From assembly GCA_024529925.1 (NCBI GenBank), contig JAFEUB010000775.1, positions 1,087,001 through 1,151,000 of the forward strand: a stretch of 64,000 nt of DNA. Reading direction: 5' to 3'. Shown here piece after piece: positions 27,501 to 41,800 of this stretch; position 1 is the stretch's first letter; each line of letters starts with the position of its first letter. Both the position numbers and the translations under genes were made by a program. Below the pieces are notes generated by a model, which was not told where the DNA came from, did no database searches, and saw only the letters and a list, made by a program, of their open reading frames with translations. The stretch comes from Ophthalmolycus amberensis (lineage: Eukaryota; Chordata; Actinopteri; Perciformes; Zoarcidae).

Positions 27501-28342
27501 CTTTAGTTAGACTACTTCAGTGTCAAAGCTGCAGAGCGCTGGGGGTTATAGAAGGCTGAAGACTGGATGTGTGTTGTGTAAGTGTGATCTGCATTTTCCA
27601 CCAAATAGTTTAGATACCCTTACATGAGAGGAGTTCGTAGTAGTGCGGGCTTACCTGAATGTAGCTAAAGGACACGCAAACGTGAAATAAGGAAGACACG
27701 TTTTGAGTGTAGCTCGAATGCGCTGCACTCAAAACAGACCATAGGGTGGAAACACATCGGGTAATCGGGCAGATGTTGATATATTTGTGGAACAGAACTA
27801 AATAATATGAAATTGTTAATTTAAGACATGTATTTCCCTACAGATATCCTAATGCATGGACGTCTTATGTAAATGTTAATCATTAATGGTAAGTGTTTTA
27901 TTTTTTCAAGACTCATAATAACAAGATTCCAAAAACAAAAAGCTACCACGGCTTGCAGAAAAGATGAGAAAATGTGAAGTATGGCACATCTGGCTCAGCC
28001 TACAGTGCATTAGGCTTAGCACCATTTTCTGGCACTCACGGGCTCAGTGAGCTGCTATAACAGCCAGTTGTGAATAATGCCAGCACTAGCAGCTTGCTCC
28101 TCGAGTCACAGTGCTTCTTAATATTCTCTGTGAATTCGAGAAAAACACTTGCATGTGTCATGGCATGTGACGCGTGTAGTAGTAGCGCGAGGCGACGGCG
28201 TCTTAGTGTGCGTGATCACCTGTGACAGAAGCAGTCGTCGTATGTACGCGGCGACCACAATGCTGCTGCTGGAAAGTGGACTATTTGTTAGGGATCTGCC
28301 ACCCCCTGCAGATGTTGTCATGGAAACACTGGCTCTTTTGGG

Positions 28343-28394
<52 letters not shown>

Positions 28395-29856
28395 GCACAC
28401 ACAATGCAGCATTAGGATGTTATTGCTATACTCAACACTGGAACATCACAGTTCAGGTTTCCATGCGACTCCCACGCTTACATAATACTGTAGTGGAAGA
28501 GGGAAGCCATTTACAGTACATGGACATGATGCTGCATCTATGATTATACACCGTGTTACATACATCTTAATGTATTGCTTAAAAATAAATCGACGTATCT
28601 GTATGAAGACACATATGTTGTTACGATACAATCGAATAGGTTGGTCCAACATACAGGAGGATTATAAAAAAAGATGAAGAAGCCTTTCAATGACGTGTCT
28701 GTGAGAACGGTGTGTTTCTGTGAAACCACTGAGAGGCAGCTAACATGACTTGACTCTCCCCCCCCCCCCCCCCTCCCTGCTGTTCTTATACATGTCAGAG
28801 CTCGGTGGACTGAGAAAAGGTTTCCGTTCCGTTTTTCTTCTTTTCTTCTATTATTTCAAGTCAAAGCAGAACCACGGATAAGAAATCAGACACATATAGG
28901 TATTACTGTCGCAAAAGAGGTGAGATTTCAGTTATCTCCAAACTTAAATGGCGACTGATTATCAGCTTAATACAAAATATTTTCACACATCTTTCCTTTC
29001 TCAACGTCCGACAATTTAGACCCTTGAATTCAAAGGAGCTTTTATTGTATAAGCTTCTTGCAATGTGGCAAATTGTTTATTAGATGATAAGATGTTGCTC
29101 CTACTTTAGATCAGAACTCGTATCAAGAGCTCAGTCGGTTACTTTCAGAGTGGAGTGTGTTACAAGGAGCACAAACAGAAAAACTGTTAATAAAAAGCGT
29201 GGAACCACCCATGTATGATTTTGAAGAGGTGTCCTCATAGAGATAGATTGATAATATAAGATAGGATCTATTAATAATAAGACAATTTCTATGGGTGGCC
29301 TAGTGCAAATGTGTTACTCATTGATGTAATCTTTGATGAGTAAGTCCCTTATTCACTGCTGCAATCAAGGACAGGGTTTTCTTTTCTATGAAGCAATATC
29401 CATGGAAACTGTAGTGGGCATGAAAAGTCTTCTAATGTGATCACAGACGAGAGTCAAAGTGTAAAGTTAGAGTGTGAGGAATACCAACGTCATGCATCGA
29501 GAGTATAAAAGAAGAGTGTGAACAAGTCCATGCCCACACACTGAAACACTCGATATCTATTTCTATTACGTGATCGAGACCGAGGATTATCTGGCTGTTT
29601 ATGGCGTTCATATTGTTCTGGAAATACCATCATTGTACAGGTTGCTTTCTTATAGTTTTGTATTGATTTATGACCGTTTTCTCGTGTCTTTGAGTCAACT
29701 ATAAAGGATATTTTTCCTGAAAAAGCGACACCTAGGCCTGTGATAACCCTGCTGATGTCTTTAGCACATTGTAGATTTCCCAGGATATCCCCAACTCTCC
29801 GGGAGGATTCTTTCCTCTTCTTTTTAAAAACCATCAGCAGCACACTGGTGTATTCG

Positions 29857-29889
<33 letters not shown>

Positions 29890-32800
29890 GGATTTAACGC
29901 TGACGTCACCCGGGAGCGTGGAGCCCTGCGCCGCAGTCGGTCCTGAGATGAATGCACAATATTTAAATCTAAGCCTACCTGGTTCTCTCACTCCACCCTG
30001 TGGGCTCAACATGTCAGCACAACCACACACAGGAGGGGAGAGCAACAAGACACCGACGAAAACTAAATGAGACGTTTATCTTGTGAAGGACGTAAAAACT
30101 GTGAAGATATATTGTTTGTATTTAAGAAAGAAAAGAAAGGAAGTTACCTGATATTGATGTTGCTGGTTCTCTTAAGAACGTTCCTTTCCTTTATTTCTTT
30201 TCAAAATATTGGACAATAAACATATGAGGTTTTAAGTTCGGTGGTGAGATGATTTCTATTAATATATCTTTTTTTTCAGAGATCAATGAGACCAAACATA
30301 TTTCAGGAATGTTGAAGTTGCTTTTGACAGTCACACTAATCAGTTTAACACTTTTAAACCAGGAGCCATATCAGCTCGAAGAGTGAAAAAGCAACTTTCT
30401 GCTGAACACTTGTATTCTCTCTTAATTCAAACTATTTTTACACCTCCTATATGATAAGTGGCCCTGCTTTTACATGAATCACCTGTATTGAACCGTCCAA
30501 TCACTTGCCCTACACAGTGATTTTGGGAGATTAGACAAGTGAACAAATCAAAAATTGTGATACGCATAAAGACTGGTAACAATAAGGTCCATAATTATCA
30601 ATGTGGTGTTATTTCACTTTACCTCATTTCATTGTTTGTGAGTGTGTGGGCTTGTTTGCATGCAGATCACAGCACAGCACAGCACGCCTGTTTGTTTGTT
30701 GTGGATGAATTCACCGTACACATGAGAAATTAGGGCAACGGTCCAAGTTGAGGATATTTGGGCTCATTTTGCAAGATGACAGACAAACACGAATAATAGA
30801 CTTGTAGCGGGTGTGTTGAAGAATGACACGCGTGGCTTTAGCTCAATTAGCCAACCCGTACATGTCGTAGTGATCGAGTGCTCTTCCACATCATCTGAGA
30901 CATTTCAGCACCTTGGACAGCTCCTCGAGCACTTTTCTTAAGATCCAACAGGGGCCGCAGTAATCACACTGTAACATGTGGTGGTGAAGCAGGCTGTTGG
31001 ATGTGGCCATTTAATATTTCCCAGCTTACACTGGCTTGAGATGAGCGTGTGTTCGTGTGTTACTTTGCCATTACTACAAATATTATTTGCATACTGCTGC
31101 CGCTGGGCACAATAAATGCACCGTTGCTCTCCATTCAGTCCCTTTATTGCGCCCCCTTATGTTTCCAGCTGCGCATTGAGTACAAACTTTACGGTCAATC
31201 AAATACGAGGAGAGGGAGCGCGCGAGAGAGCGCGCGAGAGAGCGAGAGAGAGAGCGAGAGAGAGAGCGAGAGCGCGCGCGCGAGAGAGAAATCATGAATG
31301 CTGCTGCCAGTGTTAAACCACAGCGACATAGCGACAGACCGACGCTTTAAACGTGTCAAACATGTACGACCATGAAGTTGCATACAAACATTGGACCCGA
31401 GCGCGGCTGCAGTCAACCGGGAAGCCCGCCTGTTAACCGGGCATCACCCGCCCCCTCCCCGTGCAGCTTCCGCGGCTCTCTGCTGACTGTATCGCGGCTC
31501 TGATTTGCGTGGCGGCGGACCGACGAGCTGTGGTCTGTGCCGTCTTGTCTCGGTGTGAGGCTTTGGACTGATGTCTCTGCCTGTCCGGAGTTTAAAGTGT
31601 CTCTCCCCGGTCATGTGCCAGTGTAAGGTCATCTGCAGCAACCGGACCCTCTCCCTCATGTTCGGGTGCAAGGTAAGCCTGGGGGGTGCATAAGCAGCAG
31701 CCGATCGGTTGCAGCAGCGACTGTCTTCGAGACGCACAAATGTGGATTAGTTTGTATAAATGTGTAAGAAATAGCGCGTTTGGGTTTGTGCCAGTTGTGG
31801 CTCATTTGAACCGCGCTTTTCTCATTACACAGCAGCCACTAGAGTAATTAGTACAGTGATCACACTCACCTACGGCTATCTCTGATGTCCATATGCTTTC
31901 AGGTACCAGCTTATTCACACCATACCTTTACATCAGCGCGTGGTGGCTTTTTTCATGTTCATAGATGGCCGATTTATATTTACACAAAACAGACGACAGC
32001 ATCCTTGGCATGGTTGCATTTAGTGTTGGCTGTTTTTTTCCTGTTTTTTTGTTGCTTTCACCATAAATGATTACTGATATTTCATGAATGAAACATCAAT
32101 CTTTATCAGATATCTGCTCCTTATCGTGCAGGGCAGGTCAGGTTAGGGCTATAACCTATGGCTCACTGCTGATTGCTTCACATTTAGCTTTGCATCCCTG
32201 CAAAGCCAACTGCATGGTATGCTTCTGACCTTGGGAGATGCACTTTATTGCTCAGGGCCACTTAAATATCATTCATCATCAGAGAAACTGTACACCGCAG
32301 GAGAGAGGCTCGAAATCAGGTAACAGGAACAGTGCACCGATACTGTTTTCTATAACCCTCTGATGAATCAGGCTGCTTATTCTTATTAAGAAAAACAGCC
32401 AAATGTTCAGCTGTGTGTTCACAGTGTGATTTCATCTTCGTGTATTTTTAAGTCCAAAGAGAGAGCATTCATTCACTGATTGTCCATCACATACCAGATG
32501 CCCCTCCCACACAGCTTCAGGTGCTTCCAGTATGGCAGCCAGCTCCTGAGTTTCCCTCCACATGGCGCTCTAGTCTGTTGGCATTTTGAAGCCAAATCTG
32601 ACTACACTGGTTCGCTCATGTCCAGGCTTTGTCCCGACGCTTGCCAAAAGGGATGTGTGCATGTGTACAGAGCTTCAGAAAATTAGTTTGTTGATTCAGT
32701 TCAGACATTTTGGTTTGTGTTCTGTCTTGTTGCTAGAATCTGATTAGATATCAACTGGATATTTTTGACATTTCATTAATTGTAATTATTTGTATACATT

Positions 32801-35800
32801 TAGTCTGGTAGACAAGAATCATTTCTATATTTGTGAGACGCCGCTGGGTAAATTATTGTGGGTCCTGCTGTGCTCACTGTCGAGTATTACTAGCACAGAG
32901 AATCCCATGTGTCCCCTCCGCCTCACTCCCTGCTGGCTCATATCTTCCTCTGTATCTCCAGCTGAGGCTCCACGCCTTGTTTGTGGAAACAATTTTATTA
33001 AAATCATCCTCCCACAAGTTGCCTCCACATTCATCATGGCCATCCAGTGAAAAGGAGCTCCAAAGCAAACATCTAGCCTGTAATAAAAGCCGATTTAAAA
33101 AATGTGATTAACTACTCAATTAGAATGGATTGTGCTTGGCTCGCAGTATGTAATGCTTATAGCGTAACAGATATGGCTCATAATAGTTCAGCTCATCTAA
33201 ACCATATTGAATATACACCGTATATACAGTATAACTATTAGCATATTTGCGTCCTAAGCTACACATGCTGGTCATCCCAAGATGCAATATTAGCCTCTAC
33301 TTTGTTATTTTATCAGCATGTCAACACGGACATTTATCAAGTGCCCTAGCATCCCCTTCAACGTGTCCAAATACCTGCTCTGTACATATTTCCAGCAGGC
33401 TCAGTAGCCCCCCAAACAGCTTGGATCCCGTCTGTCGCAGCGTTGTGGTGGGTTGTTATCGGTGGGATTGAATTTGCCCAGATCGTTGTGTACAGTAGGA
33501 ATATGCTTTTACTGCTCCCTCTTGTCACTATTATTATTTGCATTTCCAGCTTCACCTTTTTTGCTTTTATCCCCAACATTCTCCAGGACTGCCTGCCCTA
33601 CGTCTGTTAAACATGTGACAATAGCCATCACATGACTGGTCATTTCCCATGCTGATGTCCCATGGTTATGTGTTTGCATAGCCATTGTTCTTCAACAGCA
33701 CACAGCCTCTCAGTCATCTTCAATTCAGGATCTTAATTAAAAGCGTGTGTTTATGTTGTTGGAAGCGATCAGCAGTGCTTTAATGTCCTCTTTTATGCTT
33801 AATGCTCATTGATGCCCTCACAACATTTAATCAAGACGTACAGTACTGCCTCATTGAAGTTCACAATTCAAGCGCAGGGCTTATACATTGAAGGCCACAC
33901 AATGCAGCCAAAGGACAGAGATTAAATGTAAACTGAGTCTTAATGCAATGAATGAGTCACCACACGGGGATCAGTGTGCCTTCGTCTCAATATCAAGATC
34001 GATGATCACCTCACCCCGAGAATCGATTCTCAGACGTCTTAACTGGAAAATGGACAGGAAAACGAGCCGCTCTCACTCGTTACCAGCGGATCAATCAGAT
34101 GATCAAGAGTAATGACGTGAAAAATATCAGCAGGTGATATGAAAGCAGAGGTGGTTCGCCTTTGCTCCACCGCAATGTGCGGCGAGTGGCCCCGTGTGTG
34201 AGGCGCTGGTTTTACATTTCACATCCGTACTGTAACTGTTTTTAGAGCTCCGCAAACACACATTTCCTCCTATGGATTTGATCTGTTTCACCCCGCCGTT
34301 TGTGTCATCTTCCTTTACAGGCAGCGAGCCTCGGCTTTTGACGGTAAACTCGGGGAGATGCGGGACAACAATGTGCGGCAGCATATATTTGCTAATGCTC
34401 TGTTCGGGTCTCAGATTAGAGCATTCAGGGTCGCCGCTACTCTGCTAACTTGCTCTTCCCAGCTTATCTGCTATCTAACACTGCAGCTGGTGTCGTGTGA
34501 GCAATGGATGTGCTGGTTGTAGGAGGAAGTAGCACAAAAAAACTGTACAGAAATGGCCCTGAATGTATCTTTCTATAAAAGCAATGCAAAGAATAATCAT
34601 ACTAGCACTAAAAAGCTTGAGGTGAGCACATCATTGCTGGAGAATTGGTGGTGGACTACTTGATTAACCAACAGAGGCCCTTTTTTACAACCATTGTAAA
34701 TTAAAAACCCACCTCGCCAAGCACCCGGCAGAGACATGCATCATCATCCTTCAAAGCCAGATTCAGCCTCAGTGTAGCACACAAACAGAATCAAGCTACT
34801 TTTCCTCCACGACATTAACCTTCATAATTCATAATAATAAGTGTGTGGTGAGACCTACATATTAATATTAGATGCAGGGTGACTGCATGTAAAGTGAACA
34901 GTAAGAAGACACGCCAACCATGGACCAGTATTTATACAGAACGGTTTTTTTTCTCCATTATTTAGACTCCTATGACCTCATATGTTTGTAAGTTTGTTTC
35001 TATTGGAACCATTACCTCGTCTGTGCTGTATGTTAACATGGCCTCCGCTTGCATGTTTGTGTGTGAGTGTGTGTGTGGACCAAAAAGAGGGCTGGGGGAG
35101 GGTTAACACCACACTCCCCCACCACAAGTGCAACATACATAAAAATGTATGTACTCAGCATAAAAATTGGTGTGTGCATGTTTCTGTGTGCATTGGGGAA
35201 GGGGATGAAATGATCAGATTACTGAGCTTTGTGCGAGTGTGAGACCTGTGAGGAGAATTTGGGGGGGGGGGGAACAGGTTTCACCTGACCTGTAAACTGC
35301 AGAATGACATGGAGTTTGAATACTTAATTATATACTTAATTATTAATATTAATTATTTATTATTAGATAAAGTGTGCCTGCATGTTAGACGGGACAATTG
35401 TTTGTGTTCCGTTTACGGCTCTGCTGTTTCTGCTGTTTTACAAAAACGTGAAGCCCTATTCTTTCTCAACATACAAGCAACATTCATTTTTGGCAATTAT
35501 TTGTTGTTGTGGGGTCAGTTTCACAGGGTTTAACTCAAGGTACATTATTTTGCAAGATTATGGAAAGCAATTGTAAAACCAGAGCCTGGTTAAGTTCAAT
35601 TTATTCTACATAGTATATAAATATTGTTCCTTTCGTGTCGTTCAAATAAGCATAAATTTCCTGTGAAAACAGGCAGACAGACAAGATGGAAACCCCCTCC
35701 CTCCCCCCCCCCCCCCCCCCCCCCAACACTACCCTCAGCAGAAGCACTGCAGCCAAGCACGCACCATTCACTGTATCTACTCTAATTTGATTATTCAATT

Positions 35801-38800
35801 TGAGGATGATACATCTGTGTGGGTCTTATCAAAGATGAATCATCCCACAGAAATGAGAATTAGAATCTCATTAATTTGGCTTCGACGAGCATAAATTAAC
35901 AAGCAAATGTTTAACACTGAAGTGTAAGGAAGACTAAATGTTGAGTTTCTGAAACAGTGCTGAGCGATCCAGGGAGGGGGGGGGGGGGGGCAGTTTTCTT
36001 TATATATTTTCTATGACTTTTCCTGTTTCACTGTAGTAACATAAGCCTTCTGGTGGTGAAGAAAGCCCAACGGCGCTTTAGGGATTTCATTTTTTATTTT
36101 AAGAGAAAGTCTTCAGTTGTTTGGGACATTACTGCTTCACAACACGCACCGCTGGAAGTATTTTTACATGTTTGATCAAAGTTTTAGGCGATCTGAGCAG
36201 TGCTACTGGGCAGGACGTGCACCTCGGTTACCTCCCTGTGGGAACAAGCACTGATGCAGGTGGTACCAAATATGAAACACCATCACTCTGCATTCAATAA
36301 TCAGCTACACAAAGCCATCATACTTGTGCTGCTGTCTGGAGCTTGATTTCAAATAATTAATTAATAATACATTATGAATCATGAATAAGTAAACACATCC
36401 TCCTTTCACTATGTACTCTGCAAACTACACTCTTAGAAAGCCATATTTCTGTGGTTGACCTGTTTAGGTGGAAGCTTTGTGTTTCTTGTTCATTTTCAGC
36501 ATTACAAGGAGATTGGAGGGACTACGCCCCAACAACAGACTCAGATTTGGGCAAAGTGGGTGAATCTGGAGCGACTCCATGGGGGGATAAGAAGCTTCTC
36601 TTTGTTGCAGCCCCACTTTTTGATTTAGGCTGCATGCGATTGTTACATTAGCATCCGTCCTCGTGCAGCTTTAAGCAGTCTGCCCCATGGTAAATGTAAA
36701 GAGTGTTGTTGTTGTTGCTGCAGCATACATCGCTACAGGATATAACAGTTGTCAAAGTGTTGTGCTGATACACCTTGGAGAATAGTCTGAAGTTAGCATT
36801 GGCAGAAGATGAGTGAATTTTTCTGTTGTCTGAGGCGTACATGCACATGAAGAAGAAAAAAAACAAAAACAGTTGTACTGGTGGGTGTTGGTGGCAACGA
36901 CGATTGTGATAATGCAAATGAGATGAAAGCTGTGTTTGGGGTTTCTCACTTGAAAAGACACTTGAGAGTGAAAATCAGCTGAGAAGGAGAAGTGATTTTG
37001 ACGGGTTGTAGTGGGAAAAGAAAAGTTCAGGTGACCAATGATGTTTCGGAGATACTGTGTCATGTTTGTTATGCACAGTCTGATTTTAAACACGATGAAA
37101 AGTCTACAAGTATTCAGCTTAAGTGTGGCGTTTTTTTTAGGTGGGTGTGAGGGTTTGCTCTACTAACATCCAGCAGGTGTCTGGCTTACATAAATTCATT
37201 TCTATATCTAGTGATGAATGAACTAAAGCTGGAGCCTTGGGTCCCTGCTGTTAAACAGGTGATATACATTAAAACATACTTTATTTTATGTAAGTTGTTT
37301 ATGCAGTCGTGTCTACTGATTGAGCAGAGCAATGACTGATGAGCATGTTATTAAGAAGTATTAAGTACAAACCTTGTGAGTTCAAATCAAAAAGGTAGAA
37401 CATTGTCTGAGGTGATGCACAGGTCAGTCAATATATTAAACTATAATAGAAGAGTCTTACTTTTAGTATTTGTAAAAAACTGTGATGGTGTATTTTGTAG
37501 ATAATTCATCACGGTTTATCCTGGATGATTATTAAAATAAGCTGTTTGGTTTCAGACAATGTATCATTAGCAGTTGTCTGAATAAGAGAAATGAGTCTAA
37601 TGTGTTGAAATTAAACACATAATTGAAACATCTATTTATATAACTCATTCTGTTTAATTTAAGCACTTTTTCTTCTTCAGATTCACTTCATTGAGACGTA
37701 TTGTACTGGATACAACTAAATTCAAGCATAGTTCAGCCTGACAGCGCTGTGAAGCGTCGCAGAGACTTAACACCCAGCGCGAAATCCCTCTGAGTTCATC
37801 ACATGCAGCAAATGTTAAAGTTAATCCAAATATAGAAGAAGAAGGAGAAGAAGAAGAAAAAAAACCGGATTCATCATCATTAAAGAAAATGCAAATAGAT
37901 GAACTCAGAAAAGCTTAAACTCTGTGAAGATGCAGTGGGGGAGTTGCCACCTTTTAATTTGCACCTTCTCGTTGCTCCTGTAACACCGTACACGTAAAAT
38001 GCATTTGCAGTTTCATGGAAATGATACGCCTGAGAGGTGAGGTTAGCTTTCATTCCATTACAATAATTTAAAAAGCTCAAGCTCAGTCCTTGAATTACAA
38101 ACGGAGATGATGGTAGATAGAGTTTGACACTTGCTCTATATTAAGTTAACTCGTATAACCGTTACAGGAACAGGCCATTCAGCCACATAGTGTGCAGTTC
38201 TTACGATAAAGAGGGCCAACAAATGCAGCGGCGAACCGTGGAGACGTTCCTTATATCGACATTTACGACGGAGTAATTCCTACCGGGTTCTTTCCGCGGT
38301 GATAGACTGACATGATGGTGGTCATTTAGAGGCCTGTGCGTATGGTGAGAAGCAGATTATGATTGCTCCAAGCTGTTAAGAACCTTAGAAAAACACAATG
38401 TCCAATTATGTTTAGTAAAACAGATATTGTGTATCATACCACGCTTGTTCTCTATGCATTAATCCAGCTCTGTGTTAATATAATAGTAGGATTGGGAGTG
38501 CATGTAATAAAACAAAAGAATAAAATAATTTCTCCGATATTATGAACCTTTTTATTCATAAATACTGTCAACTTATCTTCATACAGATTGCATTAAAGTT
38601 TTATGTGTTGGTATTTTCACCTGTATTGTAATAAAAGACACAGCTCACTCTCATTACACAGTCACGGAAACAATCTTTCAATTGTAAGACATAAAAACTT
38701 TAATACCTTTAAGTGCGATGATATAATACTTAGGGGGTTTTCATAGAATGTAATTGAGATAGATTAAAGTACATAATAATCGTAAAGACGTTTGTTTGTA

Positions 38801-41800
38801 CAAGTTAAAATCATTCAAACAGTAAATGCAATTATAATGCAGACAGAGGCAGATTAATTGTCTTGAACTAAATAATAGAACGATAATAAACATCAAAGAA
38901 GTCCCTCATTAACAAGATGTTTACGTGGATCAAGATGATGAACGATATCACCAGAATCAAGAGCATGGATCTTACACAAAGAGTGTCAATGACGAATCCC
39001 AGATGTTTTCAATTCTGTTAGTTCTGATATGACTAGCTCACGCTTTCCTATATTATCCATATTACCTTTTAACAAAACTTCTTTTTTTTTGCCTCAAAAT
39101 TGAAGAAATGCTGCCCTTTCAAAGGCTCTTAACTATAACAATCGTGCAGGATAACCACCGCTTCACCCAGCTTTATCTTAAATAAAGGTGATGGAAGTAT
39201 CAAATATGCTCAAACTGGTAGAATAGATACCCGCACACTTAAATCTATGCAGAGAACACGTTATTTTTAGCTTTCGGTTCAAAGGGACCTTCATCAGAGC
39301 GGACAGGGTTCAGCTGGAAAGGCAGGTGTAGAATCAAACAAATCACGTCCCAATCACTGTGTGCCACACACCTGTGCTCTGCTCACCCTGGTGGTAGAGG
39401 CTCCGCCTCCTGTGAACTACGGCTTTAAAGTGCTGAATGTAGTACTGAGAGACACACTTACACAAGTAAATGGGCATAGTAAAAATTAATTCTTATTAAC
39501 GATGGCTCATGCCTGATCCCTCTCAAAGCCCCATTTGATGAAATGATATGATATTATTATAGGGTGCTCCGTGTTGTATATGTTTTTTGCTCCACCCACC
39601 TTTTGTGTAATATAAATAAAGTGTTCTCTGCATAGAGAACACACAGCCAGGTGTGCAGATGTGATGCCAGGTGTGCAGATATCTATTCTACCTGTTTGAG
39701 CTATACAATCATACAATATTTCATGGTGAGTGAATTAGTGTAGCCTCAGTGAACGTATGAGTCTGTGTAAAAATGTATGGACCGGAAAAAATACTGAAGC
39801 GAAAGGTCGATGTTAAGGTGTCGTCATCTTGAGAAGTTCACTGAAGTTCACTGGTAGGACTCTGAGCTACCGGTTCATTTTAACCATCTGATCAGAAACT
39901 GATTGATATCTGGAACACCTGGTTCCTGAATACAATTCACTAGTTGGAAAACTGTAATGAACCGTTATTGACTGACCAGAATTTGCCTCTCAGTGACACA
40001 TGTTTGGAAAATGCTCCTTTAACTTCACATGAATCTGTTTGCGTTTGTCATAATTTCAGCTCCGCCATTGCGAAATCCGCATTCAGGATTAATTTACCTG
40101 GAAATAAAGGAATCTTGCACAAATTGTTTGCATTTTCGAAATGATGTTTTTGTGCTACACTGGGCAACAATCAGAGGAAATGCACCTAAAGCCCTCTGCA
40201 GAAGGACACTTTGTAACATATAAGCATTGACTGTCACATCCCCCACCAGTGGGACAGAAGGCAACATGGCGGCAGGAATGTTGGTCGTGCAGGAGAGGGG
40301 GAGGCCGCGGAGACCAAAGTGCTCAGGGCTACTCTGAACTGTGATTCATGTCATATATGAATCTTTGAGTTTCAACTTAATGTTTCCATATTTAATATAA
40401 ATCTTACATAGTAGAGTTTACTTATACGGAGATTAGTAATCAACCAACAGTTGTTCAGTTCAGTTGGTGTGTTACATAATATTGAATCTGTCTACATTAA
40501 TGTAGCGATGCTAGGCCTCTGCAGTGCTTCATAAAGAAACAAATCAATAATTGCCGGCTTATCAACCTGTAATAAGGAACGGTGAAGTCAACAACTATTC
40601 AGTCTCTGCTGCTGTTTTCTGCTTCCCTTTTTGGACGGTCTCACTTTTTTTTTCATTTTGTACCCATCCCCCTCACTTTCTCCTTTATCTTCATCTCTGT
40701 TTCACTCCCTCTCTTTCTTGCTGTCTCAGTGTAATGTGATCCAGGACCGATGCTGGCAGCCCCAACTGTGGCACCGCAATCTCTGCTCTGCTCTGGTTGC
40801 TAAGCAGCCTGTCTGCTGAGACGGGGGGCTCGGTGATGCACCTCCCTCTCAGTCTGCTTCCAAAATAATATATTAAAAAAATAAATAAAGACAGGGGAAG
40901 AGTGGCAGAGCTGGCCATCAGGCCATCAGCCAAAATTCAGATGATCCCTCCAAATGTCTCCGTTTTGAGAATGGGCTGCTTCACATCTGCAGTGCAGCAG
41001 AGCATGTTGCGAGCCTCGGGGGCTTCAGGATGGTACGGTATCTTTAAAAACACACACACACACACACACAAGGGCTAACTCACAGGACAGTGTGGTAGAT
41101 CTCCGCTGTGATGCCTCCCCACCTTCTGACGTGGTTGTAATGGAAAATGCTGTGTGCAGATTTCGTGTGATCGCGCCTAGAATGAAACCTACCATGTGTG
41201 GCTAGAACAGTGGGCTGCTGGCGGGCTGCCCAGGTGTGGGCCATCGGTAGAGGAGTCAGGCTACTAGGAAGAAGCTGCGTGTTCTGCTACCGTGGAGCCT
41301 CTATGAGTCATCCGGTCGCTCCATGTGGTTGTGGAGGACGAGCACTTTGCACAATGGGAATGTATTGAGGCCTCTGTGATGTTATCACTTGTAGGCATCA
41401 AACACGTTATGTTATTACATGCATTACACTTTGCCCACATTTGGCTTCAGATGCCACTGTGATGGAAATGCAGCTCTGTGAAGGGAGTTTGACATTCACA
41501 CCGTTGTGTTTTAAGGAGGACATCTGACGTTTTTTTTGTTTTTTTTATAAAAACATGAGACCTGTTTGCACTAACGGCCTCATCTGTGTCTGTGTGTCTG
41601 CAGAAGTACAGGTACCAGGATGAGGAGACGCCCCCCTTGGAGCACAGTCCAGCACATCTGGCTCCAGGGAAAAGTGCCGAGATGCTTCATATGAGTGACA
41701 AGAATCTCGCTGCCATGGAGGCCATACATGGCTACACACCACACACACATATCTCTCCTGTTAAGGTAGGACTCACACACACACACACGCACACACACAC

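Noticed and set aside
29490..29957. 155-codon minus-strand open frame
   Set aside because: Crosses a (GT)n array read as a Thr-His run. No motif and no family resemblance.
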